64,000 nt of DNA, taken from the NCBI GenBank assembly GCA_003755025.1, contig RJVL01000001.1, positions 744,001 to 808,000 on the forward strand, written 5' to 3'. The position numbers and the translations under genes are program-made. This document shows positions 7,522-16,506 of the stretch, piece by piece. Origin of the DNA: Diaphorobacter nitroreducens (GTDB lineage: Bacteria > Pseudomonadota > Gammaproteobacteria > Burkholderiales > Burkholderiaceae_C). A model generated the notes under the pieces. The model saw only the letters and a list, made by a program, of their open reading frames with translations. It was not told where the DNA came from and did not search any database. How positions within the stretch are numbered: position 1 is the first letter of the stretch; every line of letters begins with the position of its first letter.

Positions 7522-9927
7522 ATGTCAAATCCTGATGCCGACCCGTGGGCGTCGCCCCTCTCCACGGCTGCACCGGATGAGGTCGCGCTGCTTGATGACC
7601 CCCAGGAATGGTCGGCCTTTGGCAAGCCCTGCACATCTACCCCCGCAGGTGCGGATGCCCAGGCGAGTCCGTGGGAGTCGCATGTGGTGCTCGACGGAAT
7701 GCACTGCGCCGCCTGCGCCCTGACCATCGAGGAAGCCCTGCGGCGTGTGCCCGGCGTGGCGGAAGCGGACGTGAGCGCCGCCACCCGCCGCGCACGCGTG
7801 GTATGGGACCCGCGACGGGTGCGCCCGTCGCAGTGGATGGGCGCGGTCCAGAAGGCCGGTTACCGCGCGCTGCCTGCCCTGGATGCGCTGGCGCGGGAGC
7901 AGCGCCAGCGCGAGAACCGCAAGGCGCTGTGGCGCTGGCTGGTGGCGGGTTTTTGCATGATGCAGGTCATGATGTACGCATGGCCTGCCTACCAAGCCAT
8001 GCCCGGCGACCTGACCATGGAAATGGAACAACTGCTGCGCTGGGCCTCCTGGGTCATTAGCCTGCCGGTGGTGCTGTTCGCCTGCGGGCCATTCTTCTCC
8101 AGCGCGCTGCGCGATATCCGGCAGCGGCGGGTCAGCATGGATCTGCCCGTGGCGCTGGGCATGCTCATCACCTTCGTGGTCAGCATGGCGGGCACGTTCG
8201 ATCCGACCGGCCCCTTTGGCCGCGAGGTCTACTACGACTCGCTGACCATGTTCGTCTTTTTCCTGCTCACGGGCCGCTGGCTGGAGCTGCGCCTGCGCGA
8301 TCGCACGGCAGGGGCGCTGGAAGCCGTGATGAACCGGTTGCCCGACAGCGTGGAGCGGCGGGCGGAAGACGGCAGCTTCACGCGCGTGGCCACGCGCCGT
8401 CTGCAGGCCGGCGACGTGGTGCGCGTGTTGCCGGGGGAGGCCTTTCCCGCGGATGGCCGCATCCTTTCAGGTGGTACCCAGGCCGACGAGGCGCTGCTCA
8501 CCGGTGAATCCACGCCTGTGGACCGACCCGAAGGCAGCCGCGTGACGGCGGGCAGCTACAACCTGCGCGCACCGGTCACGGTGGATGTTTTGGCGCTGGG
8601 CAGTGAGACGCGCTTTGGGCAGATCGTGGCATTAATGGAGAGCGCGTCTTTACAAAAGCCCCGCCTGGCGCAGTTGGCGGACCGGGTGGCCCGGCCTTTC
8701 CTGGTGGCGGTGTTGTTGGCCGCGGTGCTGGCGGCAGTGTGGTGGTGGCCGAGCGACCCCAGCCATGCCCTGATGGTGGCGGTGGCGGTGCTCATCGTTA
8801 CGTGCCCCTGCGCGCTGTCTCTGGCCACGCCGGTGGCCATGCTGACGGCTGCGGGCACTTTGGCGCGGAGGGGCGTGCTGGTGCGCAACCTGCAAGGGCT
8901 GGAGGCCCTGGCCGCGGTGGATACGGTGGTCTTCGACAAGACGGGCACGCTGACCCGCGATGGGCTTGCGCTGCATGCCGTACATGTGGCGCCAGGGGCC
9001 GGCTGGGGCGAGGGGGAGGCGCTGGCCCTGGCTTCGGCGCTGGCGGCGCATTCACTGCATCCCGCGTCGCGCGCGCTGGCATCGGCCGCGCAGTCTGCCG
9101 CGGTGCCCGCGGGCTGGACGGTCCATGCCGTGCAGGAGCTGCCGGGTGCAGGCTTGGTGGCCCGTGCATCGTCACCGTCACACGCACAGGAAACGATTCT
9201 GCGCCTGGGCTCTGCGGCCCATGCACGCGTGCCTGCCGTAGGCGGCGATGCGGGGCCGCAGGTCGTGCTGTCCATGGAATGCGAAGGTGCGGCAGTGGAA
9301 ATCGCGCGGTTCGTGCTGAGCGAACAACTGCGCCCCGAGGTCGCGGCGGTCGTGCGCGGGCTGCGCGCCGAAGGCGTGGCGGTCGAGCTGCTGTCCGGTG
9401 ACCGGGCCGAGTCCGTGCAGCGGGTGGCTGCCCAGGCCGGCATCGGCCAGGCCCGGGGAGACTGCACCCCGCAGGACAAGCTCGCGCATCTGCAGACGTT
9501 GCAGGCGCAAGGACACCATGTGGCGATGGTGGGCGACGGGCTCAACGACGGCCCCGTGCTGGCCGGTGCGCATGTCTCGTTTGCGTTCGGCCGCGCCGTG
9601 CCCCTGGCCCAGTCACGGTCCGACTTCGTGGTTATGGGCGAAAATCTCGCCCTTGTTGCGCAGGCGCTCTGGCTGGCGCGGCGCACCTTGCGCATCGTCC
9701 GCCAGAACCTGTGGTGGGCGGCTGCATACAACGCGTTGTGCGTGCCCCTGGCGATTGCGGGCTACATGCCGGCCTGGCTCGCGGGCCTGGGCATGGCGCT
9801 GAGTTCACTGCTCGTCGTGGTCAACGCGGCCCGCCTGGCGCGCCTGCCGGACCCGCTCAGCCACGAGAGTTCCGGCGACTGCGCTGGTGCCCCACGTGCC
9901 GTGAGCACGCCCTTGGAGGTCGTCTGA
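7522..9927 (+). CDS. ccoI: Copper-translocating P-type ATPase of cbb3 oxidase assembly
   Basis: Inner-membrane ATPase (FixI/CcoI type) that exports copper toward maturation of the CcoN binuclear centre. The protein (801 residues from this start) has an N-terminal heavy-metal domain with GMHCAAC (Cys62, Cys65), eight membrane segments, the TGES phosphatase loop, the CPC metal site in VTCPCALSLATP, the phosphorylation motif DKTGTLT and GDGLNDGPVL. The ATG at 7522 is preferred because the earlier ATG at 7486 lies within the FNR box. The leader would then be short or absent, so the start is not certain. ccoS follows after one base, and ccoNOQP lies downstream. Confidence 0.9.
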   Translation: MSNPDADPWASPLSTAAPDEVALLDDPQEWSAFGKPCTSTPAGADAQASPWESHVVLDGMHCAACALTIEEALRRVPGVAEADVSAATRRARVVWDPRRVRPSQWMGAVQKAGYRALPALDALAREQRQRENRKALWRWLVAGFCMMQVMMYAWPAYQAMPGDLTMEMEQLLRWASWVISLPVVLFACGPFFSSALRDIRQRRVSMDLPVALGMLITFVVSMAGTFDPTGPFGREVYYDSLTMFVFFLLTGRWLELRLRDRTAGALEAVMNRLPDSVERRAEDGSFTRVATRRLQAGDVVRVLPGEAFPADGRILSGGTQADEALLTGESTPVDRPEGSRVTAGSYNLRAPVTVDVLALGSETRFGQIVALMESASLQKPRLAQLADRVARPFLVAVLLAAVLAAVWWWPSDPSHALMVAVAVLIVTCPCALSLATPVAMLTAAGTLARRGVLVRNLQGLEALAAVDTVVFDKTGTLTRDGLALHAVHVAPGAGWGEGEALALASALAAHSLHPASRALASAAQSAAVPAGWTVHAVQELPGAGLVARASSPSHAQETILRLGSAAHARVPAVGGDAGPQVVLSMECEGAAVEIARFVLSEQLRPEVAAVVRGLRAEGVAVELLSGDRAESVQRVAAQAGIGQARGDCTPQDKLAHLQTLQAQGHHVAMVGDGLNDGPVLAGAHVSFAFGRAVPLAQSRSDFVVMGENLALVAQALWLARRTLRIVRQNLWWAAAYNALCVPLAIAGYMPAWLAGLGMALSSLLVVVNAARLARLPDPLSHESSGDCAGAPRAVSTPLEVV

Positions 9928-9928
9928 T

Positions 9929-10066
9929 ATGGACATCCTGTATTTGTTGATTCCGCTCTCCGTCGTACTGGTGCTGTTTGTACTGGCGGGACTGTGGTGG
10001 GCCGTCTACCGTGGCCAATTTGAGAACGTCGATCAGGAGGGGGAGCGCATTCTGAGGGACGGTTGA
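9929..10066 (+). CDS. ccoS: Cytochrome cbb3 oxidase maturation protein CcoS
   Basis: 45-residue single-span membrane protein, too short for routine ORF calling. It begins MDILYLLIPLSVVLVLFVLA and has the CcoS-typical aromatic stretch GLWWAVYRGQFE after the membrane helix, ending with charged residues. CcoS is needed to place heme and copper cofactors in CcoN. It starts one base after the ccoI stop, and its own stop codon lies within the FNR box that drives ccoN. Confidence 0.88.
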   Translation: MDILYLLIPLSVVLVLFVLAGLWWAVYRGQFENVDQEGERILRDG

Positions 10067-10076
10067 TGTTCGTCAA
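10063..10076 (+). promoter_or_regulatory. FNR/Anr box of the ccoNOQP operon
   Basis: TTGAT-GTTC-GTCAA, overlapping the ccoS stop codon. A TTAAAA -10-like element at 10097-10102 is centred 30 bases downstream, giving a class II arrangement and a start of transcription near 10109, about 25 bases before the ccoN ATG. Confidence 0.8.
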
Positions 10077-10131
10077 TAGGCCTACTGCGAGCCTGGTTAA
10101 AACTTTTTACTGCAAATACTAGAGGTGCCCG

Positions 10132-11571
10132 ATGGATTCTTCACAAACAAGAGTTGCGCACTACGACGACACCGTAGTACGCCAGTTTTCTATCATGGCT
10201 GTCGTATGGGGGGTGGTCGGCATGCTGGTGGGCGTGTTCATCGCCGCCCAGCTGACCTGGCCTGAACTCAACTTCGGCATTCCATGGCTGAGCTATGGCC
10301 GGCTGCGTCCGCTGCACACCAATGCCGTGATCTTCGCATTCGGCGGCTGTGGCCTGTTCGCCACCAGCTATTACGTGGTGCAGCGCACTTGCCAGGCGGG
10401 GCTGTTTCTGCCCAAGTTGGCGGCGTTCACTTTCTGGGGCTGGCAACTGGTCATCGTAGCGGCGGCCATCAGCCTGCCGCTGGGCTATACCTCCGGCAAG
10501 GAATATGCCGAACTGGAATGGCCGATCGACATCCTGATCGCTGCCGTGTGGGTCTCTTATGCGGTGGTGTTCTTCGGAACCATCGGCCAGCGCAAGGTGA
10601 AGCACATTTACGTGGCCAACTGGTTCTTCGGTGCGTTCATCATCGCCGTGGCGCTGCTGCACATCGTCAACAGTGCGGCCATTCCGGCGGGCTTCATGAA
10701 GAGCTACTCCGCCTACGCAGGCGTGCAGGACGCCATGGTGCAGTGGTGGTACGGCCACAACGCCGTGGGCTTCTACCTCACGACCGGCTTCCTGGGCATG
10801 ATGTATTACTTCATTCCGAAGCAGGCTGGCCGTCCGGTGTACAGCTATCGCCTCTCCATCGTCCACTTCTGGGCGCTGATCTTCACGTACATGTGGGCGG
10901 GTCCGCACCACCTGCACTACACCGCGCTGCCTGACTGGACGCAATCCGTGGGCATGGTGTTCTCACTGATCTTGCTGGCGCCCAGCTGGGGCGGCATGAT
11001 CAACGGGATCATGACGCTGTCCGGCGCCTGGCACAAGCTGCGTGACGACCCCATCCTGCGCTTCCTGATCGTGTCGCTGTCGTTCTACGGCATGTCCACG
11101 TTCGAAGGCCCGATGATGTCGATCAAGACCGTCAACGCGCTCTCGCACTACACCGACTGGACTGTAGGCCACGTGCATGCAGGCGCGTTGGGCTGGGTGG
11201 GTCTGATCACCATGGGTTCGCTGTATTACTTGGTGCCTCGCCTGTTTGGCAAGGAGAAGATGCACTCCATCAAGGCAATTGAACTGCACTTCTGGATGGC
11301 CACCATCGGCATCGTGCTGTATATCGCCGCCATGTGGATTGCTGGCGTGATGCAAGGTCTGATGTGGCGCGCCGTGAACCCCGACGGCACGCTGACCTAT
11401 ACCTTCGTGGAAGGCGTCAAGGCGACCTATCCGTTCTACGCGATCCGCTTCTTTGGCGGTCTGCTGTACCTCGGCGGTATGTTGGTGATGGCATGGAACG
11501 TCTGGGTGACGGCGATCTCCGGACGCTCCGTCAAGGTGGCCATTCCCGCCGTGAAACCCGCTCACGCCTGA
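10132..11571 (+). CDS. ccoN: Cytochrome cbb3 oxidase subunit I
   Basis: Catalytic subunit of the high-affinity C-family heme-copper oxidase. It carries heme b and the heme b3-CuB site where oxygen is reduced, and it pumps protons. The 479-residue protein has about twelve membrane spans. Conserved histidine segments include [35 protein letters not shown] and [14 protein letters not shown]. Length and order (N-O-Q-P) are standard. The ribosome site is AGAGGTGCCCG. Transcription likely starts at the FNR-controlled promoter just upstream. Confidence 0.97.
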   Translation: MDSSQTRVAHYDDTVVRQFSIMAVVWGVVGMLVGVFIAAQLTWPELNFGIPWLSYGRLRPLHTNAVIFAFGGCGLFATSYYVVQRTCQAGLFLPKLAAFTFWGWQLVIVAAAISLPLGYTSGKEYAELEWPIDILIAAVWVSYAVVFFGTIGQRKVKHIYVANWFFGAFIIAVALLHIVNSAAIPAGFMKSYSAYAGVQDAMVQWWYGHNAVGFYLTTGFLGMMYYFIPKQAGRPVYSYRLSIVHFWALIFTYMWAGPHHLHYTALPDWTQSVGMVFSLILLAPSWGGMINGIMTLSGAWHKLRDDPILRFLIVSLSFYGMSTFEGPMMSIKTVNALSHYTDWTVGHVHAGALGWVGLITMGSLYYLVPRLFGKEKMHSIKAIELHFWMATIGIVLYIAAMWIAGVMQGLMWRAVNPDGTLTYTFVEGVKATYPFYAIRFFGGLLYLGGMLVMAWNVWVTAISGRSVKVAIPAVKPAHA

Positions 11572-11590
11572 AGTTCGGAGGGTCAACTAC

Positions 11591-12223
<633 letters not shown>

Positions 12224-12237
12224 TCGAGGAGCTGGTC

Positions 12238-12375
12238 ATGGACATCACCACCATGCGTATCGTGGCCACGCTGGCGTCGCTGGCGTGTTTCGTGGGCATC
12301 TGGTTCTGGGCCTTCATGCGCCGCAACCGGGCCCGGTTCGAGGAGGCAGCACAGTTGCCCTTCGCCGAGGACTGA
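12238..12375 (+). CDS. ccoQ: Cytochrome cbb3 oxidase subunit CcoQ
   Basis: 45-residue single-span protein, MDITTMRIVATLASLACF then GIWFWAFMRRNRARFEEA and a short acidic end (LPFAED). The size, position between ccoO and ccoP, and the positively charged segment after the helix are typical of CcoQ/FixQ, which stabilises the oxidase. The ribosome site is GAGGAGCTGGTC. Confidence 0.92.
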   Translation: MDITTMRIVATLASLACFVGIWFWAFMRRNRARFEEAAQLPFAED

Positions 12376-12404
12376 AGAAGTCTCCACAAGAAAAGAGATA
12401 ACCC

Positions 12405-13319
12405 ATGAGCGATTTCACGAGTAACTTCTGGTCCTTCTACGTGGCCGGAATCACCATCATCGGTATCGTGGCCTGCGGCTTGCTGCTGTGGATCACGTCC
12501 CGCAAGAAGGTCGAGGCTACGGCCGACAACACCACCGGTCACGTCTGGGACGAAGACCTGACGGAAATGAACAACCCCATGCCCCGTTGGTGGATGTGGC
12601 TGTTCATCATCACGCTGGTATTCGGTGCTGGCTATCTGGCTGCCTATCCCGGATTGGGGACCTTTAAGGGTAAGTTGGGCTGGACGCAGCTGGGCGAGTA
12701 CCAAGCCGAAGTGGACAAGGCTAACGCAGAGTTGCAGCCCCTGTATGCGCGGTTCGAGGCCATGCAGCCCCAAGAGATGGCGGCCGACACAGCGGCCATG
12801 GCAATTGGTGAGCGTCTGTTCATGAACAACTGCGCGCAGTGTCATGGTTCCGATGCCCGCGGCAGCAAGGGCTTCCCCAACCTGGCCGACGGTGACTGGC
12901 TGCACGGCGGTGCGCCTGATCAGATCCAGAAGACCATCCACGATGGGCGCATTGGCGTCATGCCTCCCATGGCGGCCGCCGTGGGCTCGCCGGAAGATGT
13001 GCGCAACCTCACCCACTATGTCCTGAGCCTGTCGGGAAGCCCGCATGACTCCCTGAAGGCGTCTCTGGGCAAGTCGAAGTTCACTGCGTGCGCTGCATGC
13101 CACGGGATGGACGGCAAGGGCAATGTGGCCCTGGGTGCCCCTAATCTGACGGATGACATCTGGCTGCATGGCTGGGGCGAAGCTGCCATCACCGCTATGA
13201 TCAACAATGGCAAGACCAACGAGATGCCTGCCCAAACGGGCAAGTTGACCGATGCACAGATCAAGGTGTTGACGGCATACGTCTGGGGTTTGTCCAATAA
13301 GGCCGGCGCCCCGCGCTGA
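12405..13319 (+). CDS. ccoP: Cytochrome cbb3 oxidase subunit III (diheme cytochrome c)
   Basis: Entry point for electrons into the oxidase. The 304-residue protein has two N-terminal membrane helices (about 8-31 and 62-80) and a periplasmic region with two heme c motifs: CAQCH (Cys143, Cys146, His147) and CAACH (Cys229, Cys232, His233). Each is followed by a downstream methionine region (GVMPPM and NEMPAQ). It has the usual length and is the last gene before a strong hairpin that separates ccoNOQP from ccoGH. Confidence 0.97.
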   Translation: MSDFTSNFWSFYVAGITIIGIVACGLLLWITSRKKVEATADNTTGHVWDEDLTEMNNPMPRWWMWLFIITLVFGAGYLAAYPGLGTFKGKLGWTQLGEYQAEVDKANAELQPLYARFEAMQPQEMAADTAAMAIGERLFMNNCAQCHGSDARGSKGFPNLADGDWLHGGAPDQIQKTIHDGRIGVMPPMAAAVGSPEDVRNLTHYVLSLSGSPHDSLKASLGKSKFTACAACHGMDGKGNVALGAPNLTDDIWLHGWGEAAITAMINNGKTNEMPAQTGKLTDAQIKVLTAYVWGLSNKAGAPR

Positions 13320-13330
13320 TGCTCCCTGTG

Positions 13331-13365
13331 CGGCCGGCTCCCCGTCGAGGGGCGCCGGCCGTTTT
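13331..13365 (+). terminator. Hairpin terminator or attenuator between ccoP and ccoG
   Basis: Stem CGGCCGGC (13331-13338) with GCCGGCCG (13354-13361), extended by CCCC (13340-13343) with GGGG (13349-13352), followed by TTTT. It probably lowers read-through from ccoNOQP into ccoG. Confidence 0.75.
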
Positions 13366-13403
13366 GCGTTTTGGAAGTTGCACTTCCTTTTTGAGATTCC
13401 ACC

Positions 13404-14846
13404 ATGAAGCCAGCCGAAGGTCAGCCCCGTAAGGTGATTCCTATCACGCCAGTGGGGGCCGAAAGTTCGCAGACCGAGGTCATTTCGCTCTATGAGGCGC
13501 AAAAGAAAATCTATCCACGCTCGATAAGTGGAGTGTTCGCACGTTGGCGTTGGGCGATGGTGTTTCTGACACAGCTGGTTTTCTATGGCCTGCCATGGCT
13601 GGAGTGGGGCCAGCGCCAGATGGTGCTCTTTGACCTCGGAGCACGCCGTTTCTATATTTTTGGTTTGGTGCTTTACCCGCAGGACTTCATTTATCTGACG
13701 GGTTTGCTGATTATTTCCGCGCTGTCGCTTTTTCTGTTTACCGCAGTGGCGGGACGCCTGTGGTGCGGCTTCTCCTGTCCCCAGACCGTATACACGGAAA
13801 TGTTCATGTGGATCGAGCACAAAGTCGAAGGCGACCGCAGTGCCCGTATGCGCCTGGACAATGGTCCGTGGACATTTGAGAAGATCTGGAAAAAATCTGT
13901 CAAGCAAGCCATTTGGATTGCGGTCGCATTCTGGACCGGCTTCACCTTCGTGGGCTATTTCGTTCCGATTCGCGAGCTGGGGGGAGAGTTGCTGGCCCTG
14001 CAAGGAGGGTGGCAGATATTCTGGGTGATCTTCTATGGGTTGGCCACGTACGGTAACGCAGGATTCCTGCGCGAGCAGGTATGCAAATACATGTGCCCTT
14101 ATGCGCGTTTCCAAAGCGCAATGTTCGACAGGGACACGCTGGTCGTCTCTTACGATCCTGAGCGCGGCGAGCCTCGCGGGCCCCGTAACAAGACGGTAGA
14201 CCACAAAGCTGCGGGACTGGGTGACTGCATCGATTGCACGCTGTGTGTCCAGGTCTGCCCAACGGGTATCGATATTCGCAACGGACTGCAATACGAGTGC
14301 ATTGGTTGCGGTCTCTGCGTGGACGCTTGCAATACCGTGATGGATAAGATGAAGTATCCGCGCGGGCTGATTCGCTTCTCGACGCAGAACGGCGTCAAGA
14401 ACCACTGGACCCAGTCGCAAATGCTCAAACGCGTGCTGCGACCCCGTGTGTTGTTCTATTCAGCGGTGCTGGTGGTGTTGTGCATCGGCATGCTGGCCAG
14501 CTTGGTGGTACGCACCCCGTTGAAGGTGGACATCGTGCGCGACCGCGCTGCGCTCTCGCGCATCGTGGCGGGAGGCAAGCTGGAAAATATCTACCGGCTG
14601 CAGATCATGAACGCCACGGAGGGGGCGCAGCGCTACACCATCAGCGCCCACGGCATGGAAGGGCTGGAAGTGGCGTCCGAGACCGCAATTGACATTGGAC
14701 CGGCGGAATCCCGATGGGTGGTTGTCCGTCTTCAAATTCCGTATGGCTCAGCATCTCCCGGATCGCATACGGTGTATTTCGATATTCAAGCGCAGGGTGA
14801 TAAAGCCCAAGTGGCAGAGAAATCCGTGTTCCTCGTGCCTCGCTGA
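13404..14846 (+). CDS. ccoG: Cytochrome c oxidase accessory protein CcoG (polyferredoxin)
   Basis: Membrane protein with iron-sulfur clusters that reduces copper during cbb3 oxidase assembly. The 480 residues contain several N-terminal membrane spans, the CGFSCPQTVYTEMF motif, a two-cluster ferredoxin domain (CIDCTLCVQVCPTG, then CIGCGLCVDACNTV, about residues 273-312) and a C-terminal Ig-like periplasmic domain typical of FixG/CcoG. It follows ccoP after a hairpin and precedes ccoH. Confidence 0.95.
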   Translation: MKPAEGQPRKVIPITPVGAESSQTEVISLYEAQKKIYPRSISGVFARWRWAMVFLTQLVFYGLPWLEWGQRQMVLFDLGARRFYIFGLVLYPQDFIYLTGLLIISALSLFLFTAVAGRLWCGFSCPQTVYTEMFMWIEHKVEGDRSARMRLDNGPWTFEKIWKKSVKQAIWIAVAFWTGFTFVGYFVPIRELGGELLALQGGWQIFWVIFYGLATYGNAGFLREQVCKYMCPYARFQSAMFDRDTLVVSYDPERGEPRGPRNKTVDHKAAGLGDCIDCTLCVQVCPTGIDIRNGLQYECIGCGLCVDACNTVMDKMKYPRGLIRFSTQNGVKNHWTQSQMLKRVLRPRVLFYSAVLVVLCIGMLASLVVRTPLKVDIVRDRAALSRIVAGGKLENIYRLQIMNATEGAQRYTISAHGMEGLEVASETAIDIGPAESRWVVVRLQIPYGSASPGSHTVYFDIQAQGDKAQVAEKSVFLVPR

Positions 14847-14907
14847 AGGCGGTCGCGGAATGCAAATGAACAAGCTGTGCTCATAAATGAGCGAGGAGTT
14901 GGTATCG

Positions 14908-15186
14908 ATGTCGAGTAATTCCCCCATGAATCTGGAAGACGCAGGAAAGCCTTGGTGGACGTTTGGCCATGTCTGGCTTGTCATCGCGGGGCCGGTGATT
15001 GTCATCATTGCGGGCTTCGTGACCCTCTGGCTGGCCGTGAGCCAACCCGACCCCGTCATCGCGGAAGACTATTACCAACGGGGATTGAACATCAACGAGA
15101 CCCTGAAGGAGTCTGGAGGCGACATGACGCCTGCCATGAAGGGGCGCAACCATGCAGCTACTCCGCTGGAGGACCAACCGCGTTGA
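14908..15186 (+). CDS. ccoH: FixH family protein (CcoH)
   Basis: Small membrane protein required for cbb3 oxidase assembly. One membrane helix (VWLVIAGPVIVIIAGFVTLW) is followed by the FixH-typical segment DPVIAEDYYQRGLNINETL. The ATG at 14908 gives 92 residues. It is chosen over 14887 because GAGGAG at 14893-14898 is correctly spaced from it and would lie inside the coding region of the longer form. Its position after ccoG is standard. Confidence 0.9.
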   Translation: MSSNSPMNLEDAGKPWWTFGHVWLVIAGPVIVIIAGFVTLWLAVSQPDPVIAEDYYQRGLNINETLKESGGDMTPAMKGRNHAATPLEDQPR

Positions 15187-15262
15187 CCGGCAGGGCGAGT
15201 CCTCTTTGCATGCCGCAGAACAGATGCTACGCTGTCAACTACACCTGCTAGGAGATGGGCGA

Positions 15263-15550
15263 ATGTGGATGCAACGATTGATGTGGATCGCGTGGCCGGC
15301 CTTTTTGATGGCGGGCGTCATGGAAATGGTGGTGTTCGCCTTCGTGGATCCAGAAGCGCTGCAGTGGTTTGATCAACCCCTGCATCTCTCGCGCGAAGGT
15401 GTGTATACCATCGCCTTCTTCACGTTCTGGTTCGTACTCATGGCTTCCAGCGCATTGACTACGCTGTTGTCACTCTCGCCCTTTGAGTTGAATCGCTGCC
15501 CCGTGCCCAAAGGGGCGCGGCCGGCTGATTGCGCCAAATACGTTTCCTGA
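15263..15550 (+). CDS. Small two-span membrane protein next to fnr
   Basis: 95 residues from the ATG at 15263, which has AGGAG eight bases upstream. There are two hydrophobic segments: WIAWPAFLMAGVMEMVVFAF, and TIAFFTFWFVLMASSALTTL. A C-terminal soluble tail contains two cysteines (NRCPVPKG and ADCAKYV). I do not recognise a named family. It lies at the end of the cco operon, tail to tail with fnr, so a role in respiration or oxidase assembly is a guess from context only. Confidence 0.7.
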   Translation: MWMQRLMWIAWPAFLMAGVMEMVVFAFVDPEALQWFDQPLHLSREGVYTIAFFTFWFVLMASSALTTLLSLSPFELNRCPVPKGARPADCAKYVS

Positions 15551-15591
15551 TCTTTCCGCCGATCAGTTATGAATGAGCAAAAAACCGAGGC

Positions 15592-16335
15592 TTAATGGCA
15601 GGCTTGCTGGCTGTTGACAATGCGCTTCAGCGCATCGGTATCGACGATGCGCACATGGCGCTGTTTTACTTCCACAATACCTTCTTCCACGAACTTCGAA
15701 AACGTGCGGCTGACGGTTTCCAGTTTCAATCCTAGGTAACTGCCGATCTCTTCCCGCGTCATGCGCAGCACCAATTCGGATTGTGAGAACCCCCGGGCAT
15801 GCAAGCGTTGTACGAGATTCAACAGGAATGCGGCAAGGCGTTCCTCGGCACGCATACTCCCCAGCAACAGCATGACCCCATGCTCGCGAACAATCTCGCG
15901 GCTCATGATCTTGTGCACATGGTGCTGTAGTGCCGTTACTTCGCGCGACAACTCTTCAATACGATCGAAAGGCATGACGCATACTTCGGCGTCTTCAAGC
16001 GCTACCGCATCGCAAGTGTGGCGGTCGCTCACGATGCCATCCAGGCCAATGATCTCGCCCGCCATTTGAAAACCCGTCACTTGATCGCGACCGTCCTCGG
16101 TGGCGACACAGGTCTTGAAGAATCCGGTGCGGATGGCAAAAAGGGATGTGAAGGGTTCACCGTTCCGGAAAAGCGTGCCGCCACGCTTGATCTTGCGTCG
16201 TACAGCAACAATGTCATCGATGCGCTTGAGTTGCTGGTCGTCCAGACCCACGGGCATGCACAGCTCACGCAGATTGCAGTTTGAGCAGGCAACTTTGATG
16301 GTCTGGAGATTCGTATGCATGGGAACCCTGTTCAT
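15592..16335 (-). CDS. fnr: FNR/Anr family oxygen-sensing transcriptional regulator
   Basis: Crp/Fnr regulator that binds DNA as a dimer when its [4Fe-4S] cluster is intact. Three N-terminal cysteines (17, 20, 26) and Cys119 match the four cluster ligands of FNR. A cyclic-nucleotide-like beta-roll follows, then a helix-turn-helix with ETVSRTF, where Glu, Ser and Arg are the bases-reading residues of FNR. It should therefore read TTGAT half sites like those at 7473, 10063 and 16439. An alternative start at Met6 (16320) has a better ribosome site (AGGG). It faces away from hemN, which it probably controls. Confidence 0.95.
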   Translation of the reverse strand: MNRVPMHTNLQTIKVACSNCNLRELCMPVGLDDQQLKRIDDIVAVRRKIKRGGTLFRNGEPFTSLFAIRTGFFKTCVATEDGRDQVTGFQMAGEIIGLDGIVSDRHTCDAVALEDAEVCVMPFDRIEELSREVTALQHHVHKIMSREIVREHGVMLLLGSMRAEERLAAFLLNLVQRLHARGFSQSELVLRMTREEIGSYLGLKLETVSRTFSKFVEEGIVEVKQRHVRIVDTDALKRIVNSQQACH

Positions 16336-16438
16336 GGCTTGAGCTTACCTCTGAACGGCTGGGAGACATGGAATGCCGTAGGCCGTTGGACGACTTTGAG
16401 CCGAAGTCAAATTGTCGCCACAAGGACCTTATGGGCGC

Positions 16439-16452
16439 TTGATCAACGTCAA
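16439..16452 (+). promoter_or_regulatory. FNR/Anr box upstream of hemN
   Basis: TTGAT-CAAC-GTCAA, 55 bases before the hemN start and 104 bases before fnr. It has the same half sites as the other two boxes. The -10 element is less clear here (TGATAT at 16480-16485 is a candidate but lies a little far). Control of hemN is likely, and autoregulation of fnr is possible. Confidence 0.7.
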
Positions 16453-16506
16453 GGACTCATGGGGGACTCTACGGCACAGTGATATGAAAGTGCAAGGAAT
16501 CCCGTC

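Noticed and set aside
16396-16410. Second FNR-like site (TTGA...TCAA) between fnr and hemN
   Set aside because: The half sites are seven bases apart instead of six, which breaks the two-fold spacing. The site at 16439-16452 is the proper match.
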